Below, piece by piece: positions 28,865-37,648 of a stretch of 64,000 nt of DNA; position 1 is the first letter of the stretch, and every line of letters begins with the position of its first letter. Location of the stretch: contig NZ_SJDT01000004.1 in assembly GCF_004331995.1 (NCBI RefSeq), positions 124,001-188,000 on the forward strand. The letters are read 5' to 3'. The DNA is from Arcanobacterium bovis (GTDB lineage Bacteria; Actinomycetota; Actinomycetes; Actinomycetales; Actinomycetaceae). A program made the position numbers and the translations under genes. Below the pieces are notes generated by a model. That model did not search any database. It saw only the letters and a list, made by a program, of their open reading frames with translations, and was not told where the DNA came from.

Positions 28865-29022
28865 AACCGTCTTCCACTCTGAAGTTGGTTGATAATTACG
28901 CTCCCCAAGGGTTTGGGAAGTTCTAGATAACTAGACTAGGCGTTTTTGAACATGGCTATTAAATCAGAGAGGCGAATCTGGGCAATATTGGGCAGATGTG
29001 CACGGACGGTCATGAGTGATGG

Positions 29023-29034
29023 TCGAACGTTCAA
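29023..29034. promoter_or_regulatory. near-palindrome TCGAACGTTCAA between glpA and its regulator
   Basis: An imperfect 12-base inverted repeat in the 218-bp divergent space between glpA and the regulator gene. It shares the core CGAACGT with 24257-24270 upstream of glpF. It is a candidate operator for the regulator encoded at 29083. Confidence 0.4.
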
Positions 29035-29082
29035 GTGTGGTATTTTAGCAATGGAGAAAACTTTTATGAAGGGTGGGTAAGC

Positions 29083-30066
29083 GTGGACGAGCGCTTTAAT
29101 CTCGCGTATGAAGCTGCGGTGATGCATTTTGTGCAGGGCGAAACTATGGAATCAATCGCGCGTAGGCTTGGCGTATCGCGCTCAACTGTTTCGCGACTTG
29201 TAAAAACTGCTCGTGAGCTGGGCTATGTGCAGATTTCTTTACACCCTCCTCAGGAACTTGTTGATACATTAGGCTCGCGAATTTCCCAAAAATTCGGTGT
29301 TCGTACACACGTGGTGCCAGTGCCTTTCGGTGCGAACGACGCACGCCGTCTCACCGCCGTCGCCACTATGGCGGGAATTCTGATCTCCGAGATTGTAAAA
29401 CCGAACGACGTAGTAGGTGTGGCATGGGGAAATACGCTTTCCGCCGTCACCGATCACCTTGTGCCCAAGCCTGCGTCAGGCTCAATCGTGGTGCAGCTCA
29501 ACGGTGCAGCGAATCAGGTTAGTACGGGAATCCCATACGCTGGCGAAATTATGGAAGCTTTCGGACAAGCCTATGGAGCTGCGGTAACGCATTTCCCAGT
29601 GCCTGCGTTTTTCGATTATCCCGAGACTCGCAACCTCTTGTGGCGTGAGCGCTCGATCGCCGCTGTGCGCCAGCTACAATCACGTGCCGATATTGCAATT
29701 TTCGGTATCGGCGCCATGGTAGGAGCCGTGCCGTCCCAAGTCTATTCCGGAGGCTATCTCACTCCCGATGAACTAGGTTCGCTCTCCTCCGAGGGCGTGG
29801 TGGGCGACGTGTGTACGGTGCTGTTGCGCGCCGACGGGTCATGGGAAGATCTCGAGCTGAACCGGCGCGCATCTGGGCCGACGCCGAACGATCTGCGAGC
29901 TATACCGCGCAGAATTTGCATCGTTTCCGGTGTCGAGAAAGTCGTGCCTCTGCTCGCTGCCTTGCGAGCCGGCGTGGTGACGGATCTCGTTATTGACGAA
30001 GACTCAGCGGCGCGCTTGCAAGAGTTGAGCAAAGTTGCCGATCATTGCAGGCCAGGTAGCGAATAG
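29083..30066 (+). CDS. SorC/DeoR-type sugar-binding transcriptional regulator
   Basis: A 327-residue regulator starting at GTG 29083, with GGGTGGG at 29071-29077 upstream. Residues of about 10-55 form an HTH (ESIARRLGVSRSTVSRLVKTA). The rest is a sugar-phosphate-binding domain (GVAWGNTLSAV, LNGAANQVSTG, FGIGAMVGAVPSQVYSGGYL). Divergence from glpABC makes it the likely regulator of glycerol use, with glycerol 3-phosphate or a related phosphate as a plausible ligand (inference). Its 3' end overlaps the convergent mutY by 25 bp. Confidence 0.87.
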   Translation: MDERFNLAYEAAVMHFVQGETMESIARRLGVSRSTVSRLVKTARELGYVQISLHPPQELVDTLGSRISQKFGVRTHVVPVPFGANDARRLTAVATMAGILISEIVKPNDVVGVAWGNTLSAVTDHLVPKPASGSIVVQLNGAANQVSTGIPYAGEIMEAFGQAYGAAVTHFPVPAFFDYPETRNLLWRERSIAAVRQLQSRADIAIFGIGAMVGAVPSQVYSGGYLTPDELGSLSSEGVVGDVCTVLLRADGSWEDLELNRRASGPTPNDLRAIPRRICIVSGVEKVVPLLAALRAGVVTDLVIDEDSAARLQELSKVADHCRPGSE

Positions 30067-31115
30067 GTCTCATCCCGGGCGGTGACCAAACCGTCGTCTT
30101 CCAAAGAGTTCAACGCAGCATCGAAACGTTCGTTCGAAAGTCCGCTATAGGTGAGAAGGTCGCCTTTACTGGCATGACGGCGTTCGCGTAGTACCGCCAT
30201 GATCTTTCCGCGAGCTTCTCGTTGCGTACCTAGAAATTTTTGGGTGCTGCGCGTATGTGCGTAAGCATCGCCTGGCTTTCCCGTGTGAAACCACAAACAG
30301 CCGTTCTGAACAGGACATGTATCGCACCTTGGATCGCGGGCTGTGCATACCAAAGCGCCAAATTCCATAATCGCTGTATTCCATTGCGCTGCAGAAACTG
30401 GCTCGGAAGGCACAAAAGTTCGGGCGCGCTCGCGTTCGGATGCCGTTTGCGACGGCGGTGGCAAAGCAGCGCCATGCCATCGTGCTAAAACTCGCCGAAT
30501 ATTCGTATCGAGCACTACGGAGTACTTGCCAAATGCGAAGGCAAGCACGGCGTCGGCAGTGTATGCACCGATACCAGGAAGCGCCAGTAACTCTTCACGG
30601 GTGCTTGGCAGAACGCCGTCATAATCCCTGGCAACAACGCGCGCACATTCTTGCAGGCGCAGGGCGCGCCGCGGATAGCCGAGTCGATCCCACGCAACCA
30701 GCACTTCGGCAGGCGATGCGGCGGCTAGATCGGTAGGCGTTGGCCAATGTTTCATCCAGCGCGTCCATGCAGGAAGTACACGACTAACTGGGGTTTGCTG
30801 GCTCATGACTTCACAAACAAGAATTGCCCACGGTGTTGCGCCTAGCTGGCGCCACGGAAGATCGCGGTGATTGCTTTCGTACCAATCGCAGATGATGTGG
30901 TGGAAGGTTTCAATTGGCATCAGTAGGCTTTGACCACCAGCTTCGTTGATAGAAGCCGCAGTGGGCGGGGGTGTTTTCTGTGGCGTTTCAAGTGCCGGTT
31001 CCGGTTTGGTTTGGCTAGTTTCATTCTTGGCATGGGCGGATGCCGAAGTCGAAAGATCAGTGTCCTGCTCGGATCGGGCATTTGCCCGCTTGTTAGTTAT
31101 ATTTTTCGATGCCAT
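30042..31115 (-). CDS. mutY: A/G-specific adenine glycosylase
   Basis: From ATG 31115 the protein has 357 residues. The first 70 are a Lys/Thr/Pro-rich extension. The HhH-GPD domain follows (EVMSQQTPVSRV, LPGIGAYTADAVLAFAFG, VLDTNIRRVLARW). The iron-sulfur loop is C-x6-C-x2-C-x5-C in CTARDPRCDTCPVQNGC. MutY removes adenine opposite 8-oxoguanine. The usual C-terminal NUDIX-like domain is absent; in its place is a winged-helix-like stretch of about 60 residues (KGDLLTYSGLS, LEDDGLV), as in some actinobacterial homologues. Upstream codons to 31196 are open, but ATG 31115 is the natural start. Confidence 0.9.
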   Translation of the reverse strand: MASKNITNKRANARSEQDTDLSTSASAHAKNETSQTKPEPALETPQKTPPPTAASINEAGGQSLLMPIETFHHIICDWYESNHRDLPWRQLGATPWAILVCEVMSQQTPVSRVLPAWTRWMKHWPTPTDLAAASPAEVLVAWDRLGYPRRALRLQECARVVARDYDGVLPSTREELLALPGIGAYTADAVLAFAFGKYSVVLDTNIRRVLARWHGAALPPPSQTASERERARTFVPSEPVSAAQWNTAIMEFGALVCTARDPRCDTCPVQNGCLWFHTGKPGDAYAHTRSTQKFLGTQREARGKIMAVLRERRHASKGDLLTYSGLSNERFDAALNSLEDDGLVTARDETYSLPGLQ

Positions 31116-31226
31116 CGCCTCAAGTGTGCCAGAAAATGGACTTGCTCTGCGATGTGATTGCATACAAACCGCCGCTTTCGGCGTGGAATATCGCATTATG
31201 CGGGCAGTTCACGTTACCGTTATTAC

Positions 31227-32561
31227 GTGGTACATGATGAAAGACGACGGTCGGGCAAGGATTCTTCGCGCGCGCGAGGTTTTTTGCGTTCAACGCGAGC
31301 AAATAACTCTGCGCAATCGCAAGGCGATGAGAGTGCGCGGGGAGTAGCAGACCGCGGAGCTACTGGGAGTTCGGGGCGTGCGGGTAAATCGTCACGTACC
31401 GGTGGTAGTTTTCCTTCTCGTTTGCGCAGTACCGTAGATTCATCACGCGGTGGCAAAGACAATGTCGGTCGTGTTGGGAATCGAAAAGGGGAAAGCGGTC
31501 GCAGCTCTGGAGCTAATGGTCGCGCAACGACAAAGAAAAGTTTGCATGGTGCAACCGTGCGTACTTCTTCTTCATCTCATGGTGGTGATATTCCACGAGG
31601 TGCAGCTGTGCCCAAGAAAATGCGTTCGATGGAACCGCGGTCGGGCAATCACTCCAACCCATCGCGTGAAAAACAGGCGCAGACTATCAGACATGGGCGC
31701 ACGGCGTCGGGCAAAACTCGTGTCGAGACTGACGCTAGCCGTTTGCGGCGCGTTCCTCCGACGTCGTCACAAGCATCACGTGGGGGACCACTGCCACGTT
31801 CAATTCGCAATAATCGACAGACGACGCAACGAAGCGGCCTAGCAAGTATTTTGCGCAATAAAAAGCTCGTTGTGACTGTTTCTCTTGTATTGGTGCTGAT
31901 TATTGCCCTGCTTGGTGTGTACACAGTTCTTAAAAACGCGCTCGCCAAAATGGATGCCAATAGTAGTGCTCCTGCGGCTACCGCAAACTTTGATCCAGTG
32001 CAATGTACACCGGATATGTTAGAAGTTACGCTCGCGCGGCAAGGATCACGATCTGGGCAGGCAGTGAACTTCAATATCAGCATTAAGAACGATAAAGGTG
32101 AGCGTCCATGTTACTTGGATATCGGCTATAAGCACGCTGGTATCAAGATTTGGAGTGGCGAGCAGCCGGTTTGGGATTCCAAGGTGTGCAATGCGGGCGA
32201 AGCGAGTAAAGTCCTGTTGCTCGATAAGAATCTGACGAGCGCGCAAACGATCACGTGGGATGGCAACGTTTACGGAGCAAACTGTTCAAAACAGTACCCG
32301 TCGAAGGCTGGTACATATCAAGCGCAATTTAGTATCGACTCGGTAGATTTTGGCTCGAAGCTTGCTTTCTCATTAGACCCGAATGGCAAGAGCGCGCAGG
32401 CTGTTCAGCAGCAAGGCGCACCGCAGCAAAATCAGCCAACGGTACAGCCCTCGCCCGATCCGAACGTGAAATCTGACATTGACGGTGACGGATCGGCTGT
32501 CGATAAAGCTGATCCGGAGAAGTACAAGAGTGATGCGCCAAGTGATGTGACGGGCAGATAA
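31227..32561 (+). CDS. unknown single-pass membrane protein with a basic disordered N-terminus
   Basis: Not recognised. From GTG 31227 (start uncertain; TTG 31158 is also open) it has about 444 residues. The first 210 or so are rich in Arg, Ser, Gly and Lys with no visible domain. One membrane helix follows (VTVSLVLVLIIALLGVYTVL). An outside domain of about 130 residues contains four Cys (PVQCTPDML, GERPCYLDIG, KVCNAG, GANCSKQ), which could form two disulfides. The end is Gln/Pro/Asp-rich. Divergent from mutY and convergent with radA. It might bind nucleic acid or anionic surfaces through the basic part, but nothing in the sequence proves a role. Confidence 0.7.
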   Translation: MVHDERRRSGKDSSRARGFLRSTRANNSAQSQGDESARGVADRGATGSSGRAGKSSRTGGSFPSRLRSTVDSSRGGKDNVGRVGNRKGESGRSSGANGRATTKKSLHGATVRTSSSSHGGDIPRGAAVPKKMRSMEPRSGNHSNPSREKQAQTIRHGRTASGKTRVETDASRLRRVPPTSSQASRGGPLPRSIRNNRQTTQRSGLASILRNKKLVVTVSLVLVLIIALLGVYTVLKNALAKMDANSSAPAATANFDPVQCTPDMLEVTLARQGSRSGQAVNFNISIKNDKGERPCYLDIGYKHAGIKIWSGEQPVWDSKVCNAGEASKVLLLDKNLTSAQTITWDGNVYGANCSKQYPSKAGTYQAQFSIDSVDFGSKLAFSLDPNGKSAQAVQQQGAPQQNQPTVQPSPDPNVKSDIDGDGSAVDKADPEKYKSDAPSDVTGR

Positions 32562-32574
32562 GCTTGATGCGGCG

Positions 32575-33960
32575 CTATGAGCCCAGTGGTAACACTGAAT
32601 TTGCTGCGCGGGAAATATCTGGGACCTCGCGTACCTCAAGCCCCGCTGGAGCTTTTACGTCCTCATTCAGTGGCGGCACGATTGCGATAGTGAAACCCAG
32701 CCGAGCAGCTTCGTTCAGGCGCTGCTGAACACCCACAATGGGACGCAATTCTCCGGTAAGAGACACCTCGCCAAGCGCTACAACTCCCGGAGCAAGGGGC
32801 ATATCAGAAGCAGCAGAGACCAGCGCCAGAGCCATAGCAAGATCAACGGCAGGTTCTTGAGCGCGTGCCCCGCCAACAGTTGATACAAAAATGTCATTGC
32901 GTTCGAATGCCACTCCGAGCCGTGACTGGATAACGGCGAGCATCATCGCGACACGTGAATTGTCTACGCCGGCGGTGGTGCGCCGAGGTGGTCCAGCAGC
33001 CGTTACTGCTAGTGCTTGGATTTCTACTGGCATTGGCCGGCGTCCTTCTAGCGTGACTGTTACGCAGGTGCCAGGCACAGTGAGATTTCGAGCTGATAAA
33101 AACAAGCCAGAAGGATCAGCTAGACCTCGGATTCCGGAATCAATGAGTTCGAAGCACCCCACTTCATCGGTTGCTCCATAACGATTTTTCACGGCGCGCA
33201 CCATACGCAGGCGTGAATGCCGATCTCCTTCAAACTGGCAGACCACATCAACCAAATGCTCGAGCACACGCGGGCCAGCAATGGAGCCATCCTTCGTCAC
33301 ATGGCCAACTACAATCACGGGCAGACCCGACGATTTGGCAGTATTAACTAAACCTGCAGTTACCGCACGTACTTGCGCCACTCCGCCTGCCGCGCCGTCG
33401 ACCGTGGGATCAACTACCGTTTGAACTGAATCAACAATCAATAGTGATGGCTTGCTGCTTTCAATATGGCCAAGAATCCTAGAAAGATCGGCTTCTGCCG
33501 TGAGATACAGGTGCTTTTGCAGTGCGCCTATCCGCTGTGCTCGTGCGCGAACTTGAGCTGCGGATTCTTCACCAGTGACGTAGAGGACTGGCGTGCGGTT
33601 GTTTTCTTGAGCCTCAGCTGCCGCTTTTGCCGCGACGTCGAGGAGTAGCGTCGATTTACCTACTCCCGGTTCGCCTGCCAAGAGCACGACGACGCCGGGA
33701 ACCAGTCCTCCTCCCAGTACACGGTCGAGTTCGGGAACGCCTGTAGGTGTTTTTACAGCTGCCTGGGCTGATATATCCGTAATTGGCTGCGCAGGCGTAT
33801 GGGGGATGAGCACGGGAACGTTATTTGAAGCGGTTCCAGTGCTGGTGGCTTCAACAAGAGTTCCCCACGCTTGACATTCGCCGCAGCGTCCAACCCATTT
33901 ACTCGCAGTCCATCCACATTCAGTGCACCGAAAACCTGGAGTTTTTGTTTTTGCAGCCAC
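32575..33960 (-). CDS. radA: DNA repair protein RadA (Sms)
   Basis: A 461-residue RecA-related helicase active in recombination and branch processing. It has an N-terminal C4 zinc finger (CTECGW and CGECQAWG), Walker A GEPGVGKST near residue 96, the RadA signature KNRYG, and a C-terminal Lon-like domain (DLAMALALVSAASD). The GTG start at 33960 has GGAGGCG just upstream. It follows trkA by 9 bp on the same strand and is probably co-transcribed with it. Confidence 0.95.
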   Translation of the reverse strand: MAAKTKTPGFRCTECGWTASKWVGRCGECQAWGTLVEATSTGTASNNVPVLIPHTPAQPITDISAQAAVKTPTGVPELDRVLGGGLVPGVVVLLAGEPGVGKSTLLLDVAAKAAAEAQENNRTPVLYVTGEESAAQVRARAQRIGALQKHLYLTAEADLSRILGHIESSKPSLLIVDSVQTVVDPTVDGAAGGVAQVRAVTAGLVNTAKSSGLPVIVVGHVTKDGSIAGPRVLEHLVDVVCQFEGDRHSRLRMVRAVKNRYGATDEVGCFELIDSGIRGLADPSGLFLSARNLTVPGTCVTVTLEGRRPMPVEIQALAVTAAGPPRRTTAGVDNSRVAMMLAVIQSRLGVAFERNDIFVSTVGGARAQEPAVDLAMALALVSAASDMPLAPGVVALGEVSLTGELRPIVGVQQRLNEAARLGFTIAIVPPLNEDVKAPAGLEVREVPDISRAANSVLPLGS

Positions 33961-33969
33961 AGACGCCTC

Positions 33970-34632
33970 CTAAAACCTGTTAACGAACGTTTCTACGGCG
34001 TCTGCAGCACCGGAAATGATAATAACGTCTCCCGCACCAAAACTCAGCTGTGGAGTGGCGTACTGGAACGGGACATTGGGGGCTTTTATGCCAATAACGT
34101 TTATGCCGTATTCTTGGGCAAGATTGAGCTCTTCAAGTGAACGATTTTGCAGCTGAGCTGGTGCAAACATTTTTACTACCGCAAAGTGATCCTCAATTTC
34201 TATATAATCGAGCATCTTTCCCGAAACCATATGCGCGACGCGTTCACCGGCGTCGTGCTCAGGATAAACGACGTGGTGCGCTCCGATTCGGCTCAGAATC
34301 GTGCCGTGAGCTACAGACATCGCTTTTGCCCACACTTGTTCGAGGCCAAGATCAACAAGATTGGCAGTAATGAGCACTGAAGCCTCGATCGATGTACCTA
34401 CGGCGACGACGGCAAAAGAGAAATCGCGGGCGCCAAGTTGTTCGAGTGCTTCTGTGGAAGTCGCGTCTGCTTGAATCACTGGAAAATGATGGGACCACTT
34501 TTGGACGAGCACAGGATCAGACTCCACCGCGAGCACGTCCCGTCCAAGAGCGTCAAGTGTGGTGGCGATTGAAGAACCAAATCGACCGAGGCCAATGACG
34601 AGTACCGCTTCGTTCAGCGCTCGATGTGCCAT
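33970..34632 (-). CDS. TrkA/KtrA-type potassium channel regulatory subunit
   Basis: A 220-residue RCK protein: an N-terminal NAD-binding fold (LVIGLGRFGSSIATTL, then an acidic residue in VESD) and a C-terminal RCK_C/TrkA_C domain from about residue 140. It sits on the cytoplasmic face and gates the potassium translocating subunit in response to nucleotides. The partner gene is at 34816 on the same strand. Confidence 0.9.
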   Translation of the reverse strand: MAHRALNEAVLVIGLGRFGSSIATTLDALGRDVLAVESDPVLVQKWSHHFPVIQADATSTEALEQLGARDFSFAVVAVGTSIEASVLITANLVDLGLEQVWAKAMSVAHGTILSRIGAHHVVYPEHDAGERVAHMVSGKMLDYIEIEDHFAVVKMFAPAQLQNRSLEELNLAQEYGINVIGIKAPNVPFQYATPQLSFGAGDVIIISGAADAVETFVNRF

Positions 34633-34815
34633 GTTTTTGCCTTTCCGTTTGCTTGTACCGCTAGTCTATCGGCCATTTTTGAATCGAAGCTACTGGTGTG
34701 CTTCGGTGAGGTGGCCAGAGAATCTCGTGTTTGATTGCTTGAAGCTCGTGGTTGTGAGTCTGAGACACGTGGCTTTTATATCGTGCGCGATCCCGTATCT
34801 TGATCGTGTCTTCAA

Positions 34816-36183
34816 TCAACCAACCAACGGTTGTTCTTCGGGCATCCTGATCACGCGCCGTCGGTAACGCAAAGCGAGCGCAGCCGCCGTCGTGACAGTG
34901 CCAACCCTGCCGAAGTACATCAAGAGCACGAGAATAACTTGCGCTGTGGGTGGAAGCATAGGGGTAATTCCGGTGCTTAAACCAGTTGTGGCGAATGCTG
35001 AGATCGTTTCGAACAGAACGCGGGACAGCGGAAAATCAGTTATGTGGAGTATCGCGAGTGTGGAGACACCAACGAGCACAGTTCCAAGAAAAGTGATGGA
35101 TATGGCGAGCCGAGTAACTGTGGCGGGAATGCGCCTTCCGTAAACTTCCACGTCTTGATCGCCGCGAGCTTCGGCAATGATGGCCAAGATGAGAATTGCG
35201 AAAGTAGTGACTTTGATACCGCCGCCGGTGCCTCCTGAACCGCCACCAATGAACATGAGAACATCAGTAAAGAACCAGGTAGACTCATGTATTTTGCTCA
35301 TGTCAAGCGTGCTCAAGCCCGAGGATCGAGGCGTGATGGAATGGAACATCGCCGCTAGGATTTTTTCGTCGAAGCTGAGCGGGCCGTAGGTGTGGGAGTT
35401 ATTCCACTCGAGGATAAAGATGCCGATGATACCGAAGAAAAAGAGCGCGATTGATGTGGTTAGAGTAATTTTCGAGGTTAGTGACCAGCGTCGAGGTTTG
35501 CGCCAATGACGGGAAATATTGAGAATAACTGGGAAACCAAGCGCTCCCACAAAAGTGCCGAGAATAACTGGAATTCCGAACATCCAGCTATCCACGAAAC
35601 CGGAGATGCCGGCGTCGTAAATAACGAAACCGCCGTTGTTGAATACGGAGATCGCCATAAAGATCGACGATCCAACCGCTGTGCCGAAGTCGGACGTAAT
35701 TGACAAACTGGACGGAAGAAGAGCAAGGGCAAGAATTGACTCGGCAATAAGTGAGGTCACGACGACGGTGCGCAGCAGGCCACCTACCTCACCGAGGCGG
35801 CTTTTGGTTTCGTCAGCTGTAAGTATGCGTTGCGTAAGGCCAATTCGGCGCGATACTGCCAAGCCGAGTAAGGAAGCGAGGGTCATGACACCAAGGGCGC
35901 CGATTTGCATGGCGAAAGCGATGACGACGTGCCCAAAAGGAGACCAGTATGCGGCGGTATCGACCACGGTGAGACCGGTGACGCAGGTGGCCGACGTCGC
36001 CGTAAAAAGCGCGGTGAGAAATGGTGCCCTTGTAGGAGCATTGCGTGCTTGGGGAAGGAGCAATAATAACGTAAAACACAAAATTATGAGGGCAAAAATT
36101 ACCAGTGCAAGCCTTGCTGGTGATCTGCGCGCAACTGAGTCTATGTAGTCACGTGCGCGAATTAGTAATCGCAGTTTGGTCAC
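34816..36183 (-). CDS. TrkH/KtrB-type potassium transport membrane subunit
   Basis: A 455-residue membrane protein with repeated membrane-pore-membrane units typical of the SKT superfamily. Selectivity-filter-like segments are TATSATCVTGLTVVD, FNNGGF, GGGSGGTGGGIKV and ATTGLSTGITP. The GTG start at 36183 has GAGGGGCG upstream. Transcription of this gene, then trkA and radA, runs leftward, with 183 bp between it and trkA. It takes up potassium, driven by ion gradients. Confidence 0.92.
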   Translation of the reverse strand: MTKLRLLIRARDYIDSVARRSPARLALVIFALIILCFTLLLLLPQARNAPTRAPFLTALFTATSATCVTGLTVVDTAAYWSPFGHVVIAFAMQIGALGVMTLASLLGLAVSRRIGLTQRILTADETKSRLGEVGGLLRTVVVTSLIAESILALALLPSSLSITSDFGTAVGSSIFMAISVFNNGGFVIYDAGISGFVDSWMFGIPVILGTFVGALGFPVILNISRHWRKPRRWSLTSKITLTTSIALFFFGIIGIFILEWNNSHTYGPLSFDEKILAAMFHSITPRSSGLSTLDMSKIHESTWFFTDVLMFIGGGSGGTGGGIKVTTFAILILAIIAEARGDQDVEVYGRRIPATVTRLAISITFLGTVLVGVSTLAILHITDFPLSRVLFETISAFATTGLSTGITPMLPPTAQVILVLLMYFGRVGTVTTAAALALRYRRRVIRMPEEQPLVG

Positions 36184-36650
36184 GAAATCGCCCCTCGTAG
36201 ACGGCCCGATGTGGATCGGACGTTATTTCGGTTAGCTTGTTGAGCTGAACAATTGGTGAATGGTTTGAATATTGGTGGTCGATTCCTATTCATGCAGCAT
36301 ATATGTACACGATGATACGCGGAATTTGGTGCACTTACATACTTATGAGCTGTGTGAATGTGCTGGGAGATTTGGAGCCGTAAGACGTGGGGGGGGGAGG
36401 AAAGATCACGATGGGAAGAGTGTTGCGGAATAGGTGTTCTTGTTACAGTTGTGAAGAATGAAATGCTTGAGAATTGTGTGCATTTTGAAAAAATGCGATA
36501 GACTTGAGCAAGAATTTCCGTACCTGAAAAATTTCTGAGATTCTTTAATGGATTTGTGTGGATTGCACCACGCGATTGACGGTCGGAACTTTCATTCACG
36601 CATCGGATTTCCAGGGGTTGGCTCTGGTTTACTTGGTAGGACGGAATAGG
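36184..36650. other. 467-bp divergent intergenic region with a G9 tract
   Basis: It separates trkH from the HTH gene. The plus strand has nine consecutive G at 36389-36397, followed by AGGAAAG. I see no gene. A promoter for the HTH/bS22 pair should lie in the second half. The region 36297-36335 has a faint resemblance to the 39-nt element, which I do not count. Confidence 0.5.
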
Positions 36651-36866
36651 ATGTCTCAGCTTCCATCTTCTGGTCCGCAGTTTTTGACTGTGGCTGAAGT
36701 TGCCGAGATTACGCGCGTATCTCGGATGACTGTGTATCGCATGGTTCATGCTGGCGAACTGCCTGCCGTGCGTGTTGGTAGTTCCTACCGAGTACCTCGT
36801 TCAGCTCTTGATCAACTCCTCGCTGGGAACGTTGATGGTGAGCGTCGCGAAGTTTCGGGAGCCTAG
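36651..36866 (+). CDS. excisionase-family helix-turn-helix protein
   Basis: A 71-residue MerR-like/excisionase HTH protein (FLTVAEVAEITRVSRMTVYRM, then GELPAVRVGSSYRVPRSAL). ATG 36651 follows AATAGG. This small protein directly before the bS22 gene is a conserved actinobacterial arrangement and not a sign of a phage. It is likely a DNA-binding regulator with an unknown target. Confidence 0.85.
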   Translation: MSQLPSSGPQFLTVAEVAEITRVSRMTVYRMVHAGELPAVRVGSSYRVPRSALDQLLAGNVDGERREVSGA

Positions 36867-36937
36867 GTTTTAGGGTACTATTCATTTGTTAAACGTAGCG
36901 GTTTTGCCGTTCCAACTATTACTTCCGGAGGTAGCCA

Positions 36938-37036
36938 GTGGGTTCCGTCATTAAGAAGCGTCGTAAGCGCATGTCGAAGAAGAAGCACCGCAAATTGCTT
37001 CGCAAGACGCGCCACCAGCGTCGCAATAAGAAGTGA
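36938..37036 (+). CDS. 30S ribosomal protein bS22 (AURKAIP1/COX24 domain)
   Basis: A 32-residue, very basic protein ([19 protein letters not shown], then RHQRRNKK). GGAGG at 36927-36931 lies 6 bp before GTG 36938. The sequence matches the small actinobacterial ribosomal protein found near the decoding centre. It is followed by a strong terminator. Confidence 0.93.
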   Translation: MGSVIKKRRKRMSKKKHRKLLRKTRHQRRNKK

Positions 37037-37052
37037 CGTTTATAAACGTGGA

Positions 37053-37083
37053 AGAGAGAGTTTCCTAATTGGAAACTCTCTCT
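37053..37083 (+). terminator. terminator after the bS22 gene
   Basis: AGAGAGAGTTTCC (37053-37065) pairs perfectly with 37071-37083 around a 5-nt loop, 16 bp after the stop, followed by CTTTGTGTTTT. Confidence 0.85.
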
Positions 37084-37648
37084 CTTTGTGTTTTCGGATG
37101 TGCGCGAGTTTTATACGGCGGCTGTTTCGATGCTGTGCGTATTGCTATATGAGACGCACACTATGGATGTTTTCACAATATCTGAGGTGTGATTTGAACG
37201 ATTGTTCGTGAGTGAAAAGTTGTGTCATTTTCGCAAAAATCGTTTAAGAACAAAATGAATCATGGCATTGCGTTACGTAAGGGCTTGACCAGCGGTCTGT
37301 TCATTGAATCATGAATATTGTTTAGTGGAATGTTCTGATGTCAAGCATTGACTGATATTACATTTCTGTTAATAAAAATTGTTTTCACCTATTCTTTATC
37401 TGCGATGAAACGCTATCGTGCCGTTTCACACATCGGTAATTATTGGAACTAATCCTGAAAAATGATTCCAGCTATGTTACAGTGGGAAACAAGTTTTAGG
37501 AACTCACATTTCGTGCTAACACCGGATTAGGGCTTGTTTTCGCGGGTTAGCAACAAGTCGTTTAGGGCGGGCTCTTGGCACGCCATATCGACAAGCGATT
37601 GATGAGCGGGACTCATCTAGGCGTTAATCCATACGAAGGAAACATGAT
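37084..37648 (+). promoter_or_regulatory. 565-bp AT-rich promoter and leader region of the pilus operon
   Basis: No gene is visible. The first 400 bases are AT-rich; the last 140 are more GC-rich and structured, with a possible pseudoknot (37515-37557) and a small hairpin GATGAG-CGGGA-CTCATC (37601-37617). GAAGGA precedes the pilin ATG. The layout suggests a distant promoter and a long 5' leader. Confidence 0.45.
37515..37557 (+). promoter_or_regulatory. possible H-type pseudoknot in the pilus leader
   Basis: GCTAAC (37515-37520) can pair with GTTAGC (37546-37551), and CTTGTT (37533-37538) with AACAAG (37552-37557). The order of strands is interleaved, as in a pseudoknot. Each stem is perfect but only 6 bp. 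I do not recognise a known riboswitch. Confidence 0.35.

Noticed and set aside
28983-29010. Possible further copy of the 39-nt element upstream of glpA
   Set aside because: Only CAATAT and GCAGATGT match; this is within chance for short AT-rich DNA.
36297-36335. Possible third copy of the 39-nt element
   Set aside because: ATATAT and GATG are shared, but gaps are needed and the inverted repeat is not preserved.
36180-36749. 189-codon frame on the minus strand before trkH
   Set aside because: It overlaps the HTH gene, has no recognisable domain and lacks a translation start signal.
36651-36866. Excisionase-like HTH as a sign of a phage or integrative element
   Set aside because: There is no integrase, attachment repeat or phage gene nearby, and the pairing with bS22 is a normal actinobacterial arrangement.
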